Part shown: positions 40,599 through 49,111 of the stretch, piece by piece
Position numbering within the stretch: the first letter of the stretch is position 1
How the letters are laid out: each line of letters opens with the position of its first letter
Source: Pantoea sp. 18069
Lineage (GTDB): Bacteria; Pseudomonadota; Gammaproteobacteria; Burkholderiales; Burkholderiaceae_C
Direction: 5' to 3'
Assembly: GCF_902706035.1 (NCBI RefSeq)
Contig: NZ_CACSJA010000012.1
Location: 85,218 to 149,217, forward strand
Length of the DNA stretch: 64,000 nt
The notes under the pieces: model-generated
What the model was told of the DNA's origin: nothing
Database searches by the model: none
The model's input: the letters and a program-made list of their open reading frames with translations, nothing else
Program-made: the position numbers and the translations under genes

Positions 40599-41351
40599 AT
40601 GCAAGACCTCCAACACCTGCTCGTCGAAGACCGTGGCGCCGTGCGCATCCTCACGCTCAACCGCCCGGAAAAACACAATGCGCTCAATACCGTGCTGACG
40701 CGGGAACTGCTGGACAGCCTGCGCGCCGCCGACCGCGACCCGGCCGTCAACGCCGTGGTGCTCACGGGTGCCGGCAAGTCCTTTTGCGCGGGGGCCGACA
40801 CCAGCGAGTTCTCGGCGCTGACGCCCGAAGACCCGCAGGCGGTCACGGCCCGTGCCGACCTGACCACCGCGCTGCACCTGGTGTTCTCGCAGATGAACAA
40901 GCCCGTGGTCTCCGCCGTGCGCGGCAACGCGCTGGGCGGCGGCGCCGGGCTGGCGATCGCCTGCGACCTGTGCGTCATGTCCGAGAGCGTGCGCTTTGGC
41001 TACCCCGAGCTCAGGCACGGCATCGTGGCGGCAGTGGTCATGGCCAACCTGGTGCGCCAGGTCGGTCGCAAGCAGGCCTTCGAGCTGGTGTCGCTGGGCG
41101 AGCCGCTGGACGGCGCCGGCGCCAGGGCCTTCGGCCTGTGCAACCGGGTGGCGCCCGATGCCGAGGTGCTCGATGTGGCGCTGCAGCTGGCCGGCAGGAT
41201 CGCCGGCTGGAGCCCCATCGCCATGGCGACCACCAAGCGCAGCTTCCACCGCGCCGCGGACCTCGGCCTGGCGCAGGCGCTGGAAGTGGGGCGCGACGCC
41301 AACGTGATGATGCGCGGCTTTCGCAAGCCTGCGGCGAAGCAGGAGGCCTGA
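40599..41351 (+). CDS. Enoyl-CoA hydratase/isomerase family protein (one catalytic Glu missing)
   Basis: 250 residues. Crotonase fold with oxyanion-hole segments CAGADTSEF and ALGGGAGLAIACD. The position of the first catalytic Glu of true hydratases (GGGCE) is Gly117, while the second is kept as Glu137 (YPELRHG). Enzymes with a single Glu tend to be isomerases, hydrolases or lyases, so hydration is not assured. Follows the first gene by 28 nt. Confidence 0.85.
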   Translation: MQDLQHLLVEDRGAVRILTLNRPEKHNALNTVLTRELLDSLRAADRDPAVNAVVLTGAGKSFCAGADTSEFSALTPEDPQAVTARADLTTALHLVFSQMNKPVVSAVRGNALGGGAGLAIACDLCVMSESVRFGYPELRHGIVAAVVMANLVRQVGRKQAFELVSLGEPLDGAGARAFGLCNRVAPDAEVLDVALQLAGRIAGWSPIAMATTKRSFHRAADLGLAQALEVGRDANVMMRGFRKPAAKQEA

Positions 41352-41353
41352 GC

Positions 41354-42550
41354 ATGCGTCCACTCGAAGGCATTACCATCCTCGACCTTTCGCGGGTGCT
41401 GGCCTGCCCGTTCGCATCGATGATCCTGGCCGAACTCGGCGCCGAGGTCATCAAGGTCGAGCAACCGGGCTCGGGCGACGAGACCCGCGGGTTCGAGCCC
41501 GTGGTGCAGGGCGAGGGCGGCAAGGTCTCGGCCTACTACATGGCCTTCAACCGCAGCAAGCGCTCGATCACGGTCAACCTGCGTTCACCGCAGGGGCAGG
41601 AGCTGGTGCGCAAGCTGGCGGCCGGTGCCGACGTGGTGCTGGAGAACTTCCCCGTGGGCACGCTGGCGAAGTACGGGCTGGACTACGCGGCCCTGGGGGC
41701 GCTCAACGAGCGGCTGGTGCATGTCAGCTGCACCGGCTTTGGCGAGACCGGCCCCTATCGCCAGCGCAAGGGCTATGACACCGTCTTCCAGGCGATGGCC
41801 GGCATCATGAGCCTGACCGGCGAGCGCGGCGGCGGGCCGGTCAAGCCCGGCCTGCCGGTGGCCGACCTGACTTCGGGGCTGTGGGTCGCGATCGCCATCC
41901 TGTCGGCCCTGGCCGGCCGCGAGAAGACCGGCAAGGGCAGCCATGTCGATTTCTCAATGTTCGACGGCCAGGTCGGCCTGCTGTCGCTGGCCGCCGCGCG
42001 CTGGTTTGCCCTGGGTGAAGTGCCCGCGCGCCTGGGCACAGAGCATCCCGGACGCATCCCGTCGGCGGCCTTTGTCTGTGCCGACGGCAAGTGGGTGCAG
42101 ATCACCGGCAGCGACCAGCATTGGGCGCCGCTTTGCAATCTGCTCGGGCTGGAGGCTTGGGCGCAGGATGCGGCGCTGGCGCGCAATGCCGGGCGCCTGG
42201 CCCGCCGCGAGGAAGTGATGGCCGGCCTGCAGTCCGCCATCGGCCAGCTGGACCGCGACGAACTTTGCCGCCGCTGCGACGCGGTGGGCGTGCCGGCGGG
42301 GCCCATCCTGCAGGTGGACGAGGTGCTGGCCAATGCGCATGTCGCCGCGCGCGGCATGGTGGTCGAGTTCCCGCACCCGCAGATCGGCAGCTTCCGCGGC
42401 ATGCGGGTGCCGCTGCGCTTCCAGGGCCTGGACGACCCCGAAGTGGGCCGCCCGCCGCTGCTGGGCGAACACACCGGCGAGGTGCTGCGCGAGAAGCTCG
42501 GCATCGGCGAGAGCGAGCTGGCCGTCCTGCGCGAGGCCGGCGCGATCTGA
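41354..42550 (+). CDS. Family III CoA-transferase (CaiB/BaiF)
   Basis: 398 residues. N-terminal PLEGITILDLSRVLACPF, AELGAEVIKVEQPGSGD and the catalytic Asp171 in PVADLTSG are typical. These enzymes move CoA between carboxylic acids, often with succinyl-CoA or an acyl-CoA as donor. Two nt separate it from the hydratase gene. It probably activates the operon's substrate or recycles its CoA. Confidence 0.9.
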   Translation: MRPLEGITILDLSRVLACPFASMILAELGAEVIKVEQPGSGDETRGFEPVVQGEGGKVSAYYMAFNRSKRSITVNLRSPQGQELVRKLAAGADVVLENFPVGTLAKYGLDYAALGALNERLVHVSCTGFGETGPYRQRKGYDTVFQAMAGIMSLTGERGGGPVKPGLPVADLTSGLWVAIAILSALAGREKTGKGSHVDFSMFDGQVGLLSLAAARWFALGEVPARLGTEHPGRIPSAAFVCADGKWVQITGSDQHWAPLCNLLGLEAWAQDAALARNAGRLARREEVMAGLQSAIGQLDRDELCRRCDAVGVPAGPILQVDEVLANAHVAARGMVVEFPHPQIGSFRGMRVPLRFQGLDDPEVGRPPLLGEHTGEVLREKLGIGESELAVLREAGAI

Positions 42551-42602
42551 GGTGGCCGGCATTTCGAGAATTTGGCGTATCGACACAACAGGAGACAAAG
42601 AC

Positions 42603-43586
42603 ATGAAGATCATCTGCCCAACCGTTCTTGGCGCTGCCGCGCTCGCCTGCCTGGGCTGGCTCGCGCCCGCCGCCATGGCGCAGGACAACTACCCCTCGCG
42701 CCCCATCACCCTGGTCAATCCCTACGCCGTGGGGGGGCCGGCCGACCTGCTGGCGCGTGCCCTGGCCAAGAATCTGGGGGATGCGCTAGGCCAGGCCGTC
42801 ATCGTCGAGAACAAGGCCGGTGGCGGCGCCTCGATAGGCGCAGCCCAGGTCGCGAAGGCGGCTGCGGACGGCTATACGCTGTTGATCGGCACGGCCGCGG
42901 CCCATACCGTGACGCCGGCCGCGACCAAGGTGCCCTACGACGGCATCGCGGGCTTCGAGTTCGTCGGCATGGTGGCCAACGTGCCCAATGTGCTGACGGT
43001 GCACCCGTCGCTGCCGGAGCACAACCTCAAGGATTTCATCGCGCTGGCGAAGTCGCAGCCCGGCAAGCTGAGTTACGCCTCGGCCGGCCTTGGCAGCTCG
43101 CCGCACATCGGCGGGGAAATGTTCAAGCATGTGGCCCAGGTGGACATCGTGCACGTTCCCTACAAGGGCGCGGCCCCCGCCCTCAACGACATGGTGGCCG
43201 GCGTGGTGCCGGTAGGCCTGCTGAACATCTCGGGGGCCTTGCCTTTCATCAAATCCAACCGCCTGCGCGCACTCGCCTATGGCGGCAGCACGCGCTCGCC
43301 CGATCTGCCCGATGTGCCGACCTTCGCCGAGGCCGGGCTGCCCCATCTGGAGATGGGCAGCTGGTACAGCCTTGCGGTGCCGGCCAGGACGCCGGCGGCC
43401 GTGGTCGACAAGCTGGCGAAGGCCTTGCAGACGGTGCAGGCCAAGCCTGAATTCAGGCAATTGCTGACCGCCCAGAACGCCGAGATCATGCCGCAGATGA
43501 AGGCGCAGGCCACCGACTACATTCGGGCCGACGGCAAGCGCCTGGCCGAACTGCTGCAGGCCACGGGCATGAAATTACAGGATTGA
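42603..43586 (+). CDS. Bug/TctC-family periplasmic solute-binding protein
   Basis: 327 residues. Signal peptide cut after AMA (about 26). YPSRPITLVNPYAVGGPADL, VENKAGGGASIGAA and HVPYKGAAPALNDM are Bug signatures. Bug proteins bind carboxylates for tripartite tricarboxylate transporters or for sensing. No TctA/B genes are near, so the membrane partner must be elsewhere. It is likely specific to the substrate of this operon. Confidence 0.92.
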   Translation: MKIICPTVLGAAALACLGWLAPAAMAQDNYPSRPITLVNPYAVGGPADLLARALAKNLGDALGQAVIVENKAGGGASIGAAQVAKAAADGYTLLIGTAAAHTVTPAATKVPYDGIAGFEFVGMVANVPNVLTVHPSLPEHNLKDFIALAKSQPGKLSYASAGLGSSPHIGGEMFKHVAQVDIVHVPYKGAAPALNDMVAGVVPVGLLNISGALPFIKSNRLRALAYGGSTRSPDLPDVPTFAEAGLPHLEMGSWYSLAVPARTPAAVVDKLAKALQTVQAKPEFRQLLTAQNAEIMPQMKAQATDYIRADGKRLAELLQATGMKLQD

Positions 43587-43606
43587 AAGAGGAAAGCAGA
43601 CAAATC

Positions 43607-44389
43607 ATGAAGCAATTTCCCGAATTCACCATGCTGCGGCTGGCGCTGCAGGGGCCGGTGGCCACGCTGTGGCTGGCCCGGCCGGACAGCCGCAATGCCT
43701 TGAATCTGGCGATGTGCCGCGAGCTGACCGCGGCCTGCGAGGCGCTCGACGCCGACGACACGGTACGGGTGGTCGTGGTGCGTGGCGAGGGCGTGGCCTT
43801 TTGCGCCGGCGCCGACCTGAAGGAGCGCCAGGGCATGAGCCCGGCCGAGATGCTCGCACGCCGCGTCGAGGGCTTCACCGCCTACGCCGCCCTGGAGGCG
43901 CTGAGCAAGCCCGTCATCGCCGCGGTGCACGGCCCGGCCTATGGCTCGGGCTGCGAGATTGCCGCCTCCTGCGACTTTGTGCTGGCCACCGCGGCCGCGG
44001 CGTTCAAGTACCCGGAAGTCGGCTGGGGCACGGTGGGCGCCACGCAGCGCCTGCCGCGCATCGTCGGCAGGCGCATGGCCAAGGAGCTGCTGTTCACCGG
44101 CCGCGTGGTCGATGCGCACGAAGCCCTGGCGCTGGGCCTGGTCAACCATGTCTACGCGCCCGAGGAATTCGAAGCCCGCCTCGGCGAGACCGTGGAGCGC
44201 ATCGCGGCGGCGAACCCGCTGACGGTCAGCCTCACCAAGCGCAGCATCGACGGCGGCCTGGAGACCACGCGCGAAGGCGCGATGGCCGTCGAACTGCTGG
44301 CCATCCAGGAGAACCTGCGCCACAGCGATTGGCAAAGCGCCATCGCGGGCTTCGGCAAGAAGGAGGGCAGCGATGCGACTGCTGGATGA
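43607..44389 (+). CDS. Enoyl-CoA hydratase (both catalytic Glu present)
   Basis: 260 residues. CAGADLKERQGM and YGSGCEIAASCD with Glu117, and YPEVGWGTVGATQRLP with Glu137, so the two acid/base residues of real hydratases are intact. The LKERQGM segment is similar to methylglutaconyl-CoA hydratases, which would fit the adjacent HMG-CoA lyase-like gene. A TTG in frame lies 24 nt upstream. The 3' end overlaps the next gene by 17 nt. Confidence 0.88.
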   Translation: MKQFPEFTMLRLALQGPVATLWLARPDSRNALNLAMCRELTAACEALDADDTVRVVVVRGEGVAFCAGADLKERQGMSPAEMLARRVEGFTAYAALEALSKPVIAAVHGPAYGSGCEIAASCDFVLATAAAAFKYPEVGWGTVGATQRLPRIVGRRMAKELLFTGRVVDAHEALALGLVNHVYAPEEFEARLGETVERIAAANPLTVSLTKRSIDGGLETTREGAMAVELLAIQENLRHSDWQSAIAGFGKKEGSDATAG

Positions 44390-46034
44390 GCATTTCCGCC
44401 CGGTGCCGGTCACGCTGGCCCAGGTGCTGGCCGCCACGGTCCAGGCGCGCGGCGCCGGCGAGGCCTACATCGGTCCGGGCGAGCGCCACCGCTGGTCGGA
44501 CATCGCTGGCGAGAGCCGCCGGATCGCCGCAGCCCTGCATGCCGCCGGCATCGGCCGTGGCGACCATGTCGGGCTGATGCTGGGCAATTCGGGCCTGTGG
44601 ATCGCGGCCTTCTTCGCCTGCGCGTCGCTGGGCGCGGTGAGCGTGCCGGTCAACACCCGCTTCAAGGCCGAGGAACTGCTGTTCTGTCTGAAGCAGGCGG
44701 ACGTGCGCCTGCTGATCCATGCCGACAGCTTCCTGGGCATCGATTTCACGGCGCTGCTGCGCCAGGTGGAGCCGGCGCTCGACAGCCAGCTGCCCGGCTC
44801 CGCCTTGCCGCAGCTGCGCTGCGTGGTCACGGTGGGCGCGCAGCCGGTGCCGGCCGGTGCCGTGGCATTCGAGCGTTTCCTGGCGGGGGGCGCGGAGGTG
44901 TCGCACACGGCGCTGGAGGCCCTTGCCGCCCAGGTCCAGCCGCAGGACGTGCTGCTGATCCAGTACACCTCCGGCACCACGTCCTTTCCCAAGGGCGTGA
45001 TGCTCAGCCACGCCAACATGCTGGGCGACGCCGCCTCGGTGGCGCGCCGCATGGGCGTGACGGCCGACGACCGCTACTTCAGCATCCGGCCTTTCTTCCA
45101 CGTGGCCGGCAGCACCCTGTCGGTGCTGGTTGCGCTGACTTCGGGCTGCTGCCTGCTGAGCATGGCCAGGTTCGACGTGGCCCAGGCGCTGCGCATGCTC
45201 GAAGGCGAGCGCTGCACGCTGACTTCGGGCAACGACACCATTTTCCTGATGCTCATGGGCCATCCGAATTTTGATCCGCAAAGGCTGCACCTGGTCGGTG
45301 GCTGGGCCGCCGCCGGTCCCGAAGTGATGCAGAAGATCCGCGACGTGATGCAGGTGCCGTTCGTCTGCAATGCCTATGGCCAGTCCGAGGCGTCGCCCAA
45401 CGTGCTGCTGAGCGACCGGGATGACGACTTCGAACTGCGCCGCGACGGCTTCATGCTGCCGCACCCGGGCGTGGAGGTGCGCCTGTGCGACGCCGACAGC
45501 GGCGCGGTGCTGACGTCCGATGCCGCGCAGGGCGAAATCCAGGTGCGTGGCTGGAACGTCATGCGCGGCTACTACAACATGCCCGAAGCCACGGCCAAGG
45601 CCTTCACCGCCGACGGCTGGCTGCGCACCGGGGACATCGGCGAGCAGCGCGCCGACGGCCGCATGCGCATGGTTGGCCGGCTCAAGGACATGTACCGCGT
45701 CGGAGGCGAGAACGTTGCGCCGGCCGAAGTCGAGGAGGTGCTGCATGCCCATCCGGCCGTGCAGCAGGCCCAGGTGATAGGCGTGCCCGACGCGCGCCTG
45801 GGCGAGGTGACCGGCGCCTTCGTGCTGCTCAAGCCCGGCCATGCGGTCAGCGCCGATGCGCTGGTGGCATGGTGCAAGGCGCGCTGCGCCAATTTCAAGG
45901 TGCCGCGCTACATTGACCTGGTGGACTCCTTCGAGCACATCGGCATGACCGGCAGCAGCAAGGTGCAGAAGAACAAGCTGCGCGACCATGCGGTGAAGCT
46001 GTGGAACATACGCTCGGACACGGAGGCCCAATGA
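44373..46034 (+). CDS. Acyl-CoA synthetase (AMP-forming)
   Basis: 553 residues. Adenylate-forming enzyme with the P-loop YTSGTTSFPKGVMLSH, the A5 motif NAYGQSEASP, the A7 motif DGWLRTGDIG and the hinge GRLKDMYRVGGENV. The catalytic Lys near the C-terminus is in SSKVQKNKLR. It ligates CoA to a carboxylic acid. With a CoA-transferase in the same operon there are two routes for activating acids. Confidence 0.92.
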   Translation: MRLLDEHFRPVPVTLAQVLAATVQARGAGEAYIGPGERHRWSDIAGESRRIAAALHAAGIGRGDHVGLMLGNSGLWIAAFFACASLGAVSVPVNTRFKAEELLFCLKQADVRLLIHADSFLGIDFTALLRQVEPALDSQLPGSALPQLRCVVTVGAQPVPAGAVAFERFLAGGAEVSHTALEALAAQVQPQDVLLIQYTSGTTSFPKGVMLSHANMLGDAASVARRMGVTADDRYFSIRPFFHVAGSTLSVLVALTSGCCLLSMARFDVAQALRMLEGERCTLTSGNDTIFLMLMGHPNFDPQRLHLVGGWAAAGPEVMQKIRDVMQVPFVCNAYGQSEASPNVLLSDRDDDFELRRDGFMLPHPGVEVRLCDADSGAVLTSDAAQGEIQVRGWNVMRGYYNMPEATAKAFTADGWLRTGDIGEQRADGRMRMVGRLKDMYRVGGENVAPAEVEEVLHAHPAVQQAQVIGVPDARLGEVTGAFVLLKPGHAVSADALVAWCKARCANFKVPRYIDLVDSFEHIGMTGSSKVQKNKLRDHAVKLWNIRSDTEAQ

Positions 46035-47005
46035 ACGATTTTTCCCTGGAAGACGACGGCCGCGACGTGGTGCTGTGCGAATGTTTCGCGCGCGATGGGC
46101 TGCAGCACGAGCCGTCCATGCTGCCGACCGCCGTCAAGGCCGATCTGGTGGGGCGTTTCGCCGACCTGGGTTTTTCCCGCGTCGAAGCGACCTCCTACTC
46201 CAACCCCAAGGTGATCCCGCAGTTCGGCGACGCGAGCGCGCTGCTGCGGGTGCTGGCGCGCCGGCCTGGCGTGTTCTACAAGGCCACCTGCGCCAACCTG
46301 CGCGCAGTGCAGCGCGCGCTGGCCGATGCCGATGCCGGCTTCGGCGCCAACGAGATCAGCCTGCTGGTCTCGGCCACCGACACCCATTCGCGCAAGAACC
46401 TCGCGCGCAGCCGCGAGGACCAGTGGCTGAACATCGGCGAGATGGCGGCCGCCGCCGCCGGGCGCTTTCGGCTGATCGGCACCATCTCCATGGCGTTTGG
46501 CTGTCCGTTCGAAGGCTTCGTGGCGCCGGACGAAGTGATTGCCGCCGTTGGGCGTTTTCGCCAGGCGGGTGTGCGCCACGTGACGTTGGGTGACACCACC
46601 GGCACGGCCACGCCGCGCAGCACTGCGGCGCTGTTTCGCCGCATGCGCGCGGAGTTTCCCGACGTGGTGCCCATCGCCCATTTCCACGATACGCGCGGCA
46701 CCGGCCTGGCCAACTACGTGGCGGCGCTGGAGGCCGGCGTGCGCCATTTCGACTGCGCCCTGGGCGGTGTCGGCGGCCACCCGGCCAAGGTGAAATACGG
46801 TGGCGGCCACACGGGCAACGTCAGCAGCGAGGATCTGATCGATCTGTTCGAGAACATGGGCCTGAAGACCGGCATCGATATGGACGCCCTGCTGGAAACC
46901 GTCGAAGCCTGTGAACAGGTCCTGGGCCGTGAACTGCACGGACGCGTCGCCCGCAGCGGCCTTAACCCGTTGCGCACCGCTCTTTTGAACACCGCAGTCG
47001 CATGA
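46031..47005 (+). CDS. HMG-CoA lyase-like protein (catalytic Cys replaced)
   Basis: 324 residues. DRE-TIM metallolyase fold with RDGLQHE (Arg21-Asp22) and the metal-binding HFHDTRG (His217, His219). The loop that carries the essential cysteine in HMG-CoA lyase (GLGGCPYA) reads GVGGHPAK, with His250 in place of Cys. Chemistry may therefore differ: a related retro-aldol on another 3-hydroxyacyl-CoA is an inference. Start overlaps the synthetase stop. Confidence 0.85.
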   Translation: MNDFSLEDDGRDVVLCECFARDGLQHEPSMLPTAVKADLVGRFADLGFSRVEATSYSNPKVIPQFGDASALLRVLARRPGVFYKATCANLRAVQRALADADAGFGANEISLLVSATDTHSRKNLARSREDQWLNIGEMAAAAAGRFRLIGTISMAFGCPFEGFVAPDEVIAAVGRFRQAGVRHVTLGDTTGTATPRSTAALFRRMRAEFPDVVPIAHFHDTRGTGLANYVAALEAGVRHFDCALGGVGGHPAKVKYGGGHTGNVSSEDLIDLFENMGLKTGIDMDALLETVEACEQVLGRELHGRVARSGLNPLRTALLNTAVA

Positions 47006-47403
47006 ATTCCACGCACGATGGCGCGCCTTCCAGGCCGCAAGTCGCCCCCTTCGCCGCCTGGCTCGGTCTGTATAATGAGAGCGCCGCCGCCGGCTGCGCG
47101 GTGGTGCATCTCACGCCGCGGCAGGAAATGTGCAATCGCCACGGGGTGGTGCACGGCGGTGTGCTGGCGAGCCTGCTCGACAGTGCCATGGCCCGTGCCA
47201 GCCGCACGCTCGAGGGCGTGAAGGAGCTCGGCGGCACCACCGATTTGCATGTGCAGTTCATGCGGCCGGCCGCAGGCCCTTTGCGGGCGCAAGCCTGGAT
47301 CGATCTTGCGGGTGGTACGCTGGCCTTTTGCCGGGCAGAAGTGCGCAATGCCGCGGCGGAACTGGTGGCGACCGGCAGTGCCTCGATACGCTTGCGTCGC
47401 TGA
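47002..47403 (+). CDS. PaaI-type hotdog thioesterase
   Basis: 133 residues. Single hotdog domain with CNRHGVVHGGVLASLLDSAM, matching the PaaI family in which the acidic residue after HGG is catalytic. Likely hydrolyses dead-end CoA esters of the pathway. ATG overlaps the lyase stop by 4 nt. Confidence 0.88.
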   Translation: MNSTHDGAPSRPQVAPFAAWLGLYNESAAAGCAVVHLTPRQEMCNRHGVVHGGVLASLLDSAMARASRTLEGVKELGGTTDLHVQFMRPAAGPLRAQAWIDLAGGTLAFCRAEVRNAAAELVATGSASIRLRR

Positions 47404-47431
47404 AGTTGTTCGCGAGATTTTTATAGCCTTT

Positions 47432-47968
47432 ATGCCCCGTCTTGTTTCCACTGCCCCCACTGCAAAGCAAGCGCAGCCCGCCGCACCCCATTTCAAGGAA
47501 CTGGTGTCGTTTCGGCTGAATACGCTGGCCAGCATCTGGAGCCGGCTGGCGGCCGAAGCCAATCAGCGGGATTTCGAACTCGACCCGCGCGAGTGGCGCA
47601 TTCTCGGCATGCTGGGCGCCTACGCACCGATGTCGCTGCAGCAACTGGCGCGCGAAATCAATGTGGACAAGAGCCAGGCCAGCCGCTCCGTTTCGGCGCT
47701 CTTCGAGCGCGGCCTGCTGCAGCGGGGCTCGGATGCCAGCGACGGCCGTGGCGTGCAGTTGAGCCTGACGCGCAAGGGGCTGCAACTGTACCGCAAGGTG
47801 TTTCCCAAGGCGCTCAAGCGCAACGAGGAACTGTTGTCGGTGTTGAGCGAGGACGAACGTGCCGTGCTGGACCGTGCGCTCGACCGGCTCACCGAACATG
47901 CCCAGTTGACCTTGGCGCAGGCCAGGGTCCAGGACAAACGCAGCACGCCGCGCAAGAAAGCGGCCTGA
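47432..47968 (+). CDS. MarR-family transcriptional regulator
   Basis: 178 residues. Winged helix with LDPREWRILGMLGAYAPMSL, ARE and the recognition helix SQASRSVSALFERGLL. The wing is SDASDGRGVQLSLT. Last gene of the catabolic operon, 28 nt after the thioesterase gene. The most likely ligand-responsive repressor of the operon through the two palindromes at its start (inference). Confidence 0.9.
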   Translation: MPRLVSTAPTAKQAQPAAPHFKELVSFRLNTLASIWSRLAAEANQRDFELDPREWRILGMLGAYAPMSLQQLAREINVDKSQASRSVSALFERGLLQRGSDASDGRGVQLSLTRKGLQLYRKVFPKALKRNEELLSVLSEDERAVLDRALDRLTEHAQLTLAQARVQDKRSTPRKKAA

Positions 47969-48019
47969 AGCCGCCTTCGCCGACTTGGGCCGCCCCGGCT
48001 GCGATGACCGCGGCCTGGG

Positions 48020-48796
48020 TCAGTCCAGGGTCACCACCACGGGCGCGTGGTCGCTGGGTTGCTGGTTCTTGCGGGGCGCGCGGTCGATATGGCAGGCGCT
48101 GACGCTGGGCTTGAGGGCGTCGCTGACCAGGATATGGTCGATGCGCAGGCCGCGGTTCTTCTGGAAACCCAGCATGCGGTAATCCCACCAGGAAAAGCTT
48201 TTCTCGGGCTGCTCGAACAGCCGGAAGGCATCGCTCATGCCCAGCTCCAGCAGGTCGCGGAAATGCTGGCGTTCCTCGCTGGTGTGGTGGATGGTCTCGC
48301 GCAGGCCTTCGGGGTCGAACGAATCGCGGTCTTCAGGCGCGACGTTGAAGTCACCGACCAGCACCAGCCGCTCGTTCGCGGCCAGTTCCTTGCGCACCCA
48401 TTCGCGCAGCGCTTCGAGCCAGCGCATCTTGTAGGCGAACTTTTCGCTGCCCGGCGCCTGGCCGTTGACGAAGTAGCCGTTGATCAGGCGCAGCGGGCCA
48501 CTCGCGGTATCGAGCGTGGCGGCGATGATGCGCGCCTGCGCATCGTCGTGTTCGGGGATATTGCGCACCACGTCGCGCGCAGGCGTGCGGCTCAGGATCG
48601 CCACGCCGTTATAGGTCTTCTGCCCATGGGTCACCGCCTGGTAGCCTGCTTCCTGCAAGGCCAGCAGCGGGAATTTGTCATCGGTCAGCTTGAGTTCCTG
48701 CAGGCCCAGCGCATCGACAGGATTGGCTTGCAGCCAGTCGAGTACCTGGGGCAGGCGCACGGTGAGGGAGTTGACGTTCCAGGTGGCAATTTTCAT
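48020..48796 (-). CDS. xthA: Exodeoxyribonuclease III
   Basis: 258 residues. AP endonuclease of the EEP fold. MKIATWNVNSLTVRLPQVLD at the N-terminus, LQELK (metal-binding Glu), NGYFVNGQ, VGDFNVAPED and SDHAPVVV at the C-terminus are all conserved. It acts in base-excision repair. Convergent with the catabolic operon, 51 bp apart. Confidence 0.96.
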   Translation of the reverse strand: MKIATWNVNSLTVRLPQVLDWLQANPVDALGLQELKLTDDKFPLLALQEAGYQAVTHGQKTYNGVAILSRTPARDVVRNIPEHDDAQARIIAATLDTASGPLRLINGYFVNGQAPGSEKFAYKMRWLEALREWVRKELAANERLVLVGDFNVAPEDRDSFDPEGLRETIHHTSEERQHFRDLLELGMSDAFRLFEQPEKSFSWWDYRMLGFQKNRGLRIDHILVSDALKPSVSACHIDRAPRKNQQPSDHAPVVVTLD

Positions 48797-48826
48797 TTGC
48801 GAAAAATCCTTAATAAAATCAATTGC

Positions 48827-48899
48827 TTGCGAATGACATTTTGTATTTCTTGTCTCTGGCTACCAGTCTGGCTACCTGTAAATCGTGGGTCATTCGCAA
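48827..48899. repeat. Perfect 11-bp inverted repeat with inner direct repeats
   Basis: TTGCGAATGAC (48827-48837) and GTCATTCGCAA (48889-48899), 51 nt apart. Between them GGCTACC occurs twice with an 8-nt gap. Could be an integrase/excisionase site or a regulator site; nothing proves either. Confidence 0.5.
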
Positions 48900-48903
48900 T
48901 GCG

Positions 48904-49060
48904 CTATTCAGCATTTTGGCGCGGCTGGCCCTTGAGGTGGTTTTCGAGGGATTCAGCCGTGATGCCGCTGGCGCGCTCCCCGACTTTGACCCGCACGGGT
49001 CTCTTGTCCCGCACAAGGCGGTAAGTGGTGGCGCGAGACACGCCCCATCGAGTCCCTTCA
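48904..49060 (-). pseudogene. Remnant of an AlpA-like DNA-binding protein
   Basis: About 50 codons ending in TAG read WGVSRATTYRLVRDKRPVRV, then KVGERASGITAESL. This resembles the end of AlpA/excisionase-type helix-turn-helix proteins of prophages and islands. No start codon with a ribosome site is found, and the upstream part has no family resemblance. Likely a leftover of a mobile element. Confidence 0.35.
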
Positions 49061-49111
49061 CGGCGAATGCCGGAGATCTGGGTTCCGTGCGCATCGACAG
49101 GCGCGCGCCAC

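Larger units (their letters stand above)
48797..49111. other. Intergenic stretch with AlpA-like remnant and inverted repeat
   Basis: 315 bp between xthA and the DUF1097 gene. The part next to xthA is AT-rich. It holds an 11-bp inverted repeat, two tandem copies of GGCTACC and a short AlpA-like coding remnant, described separately. No intact gene is seen. Confidence 0.5.
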
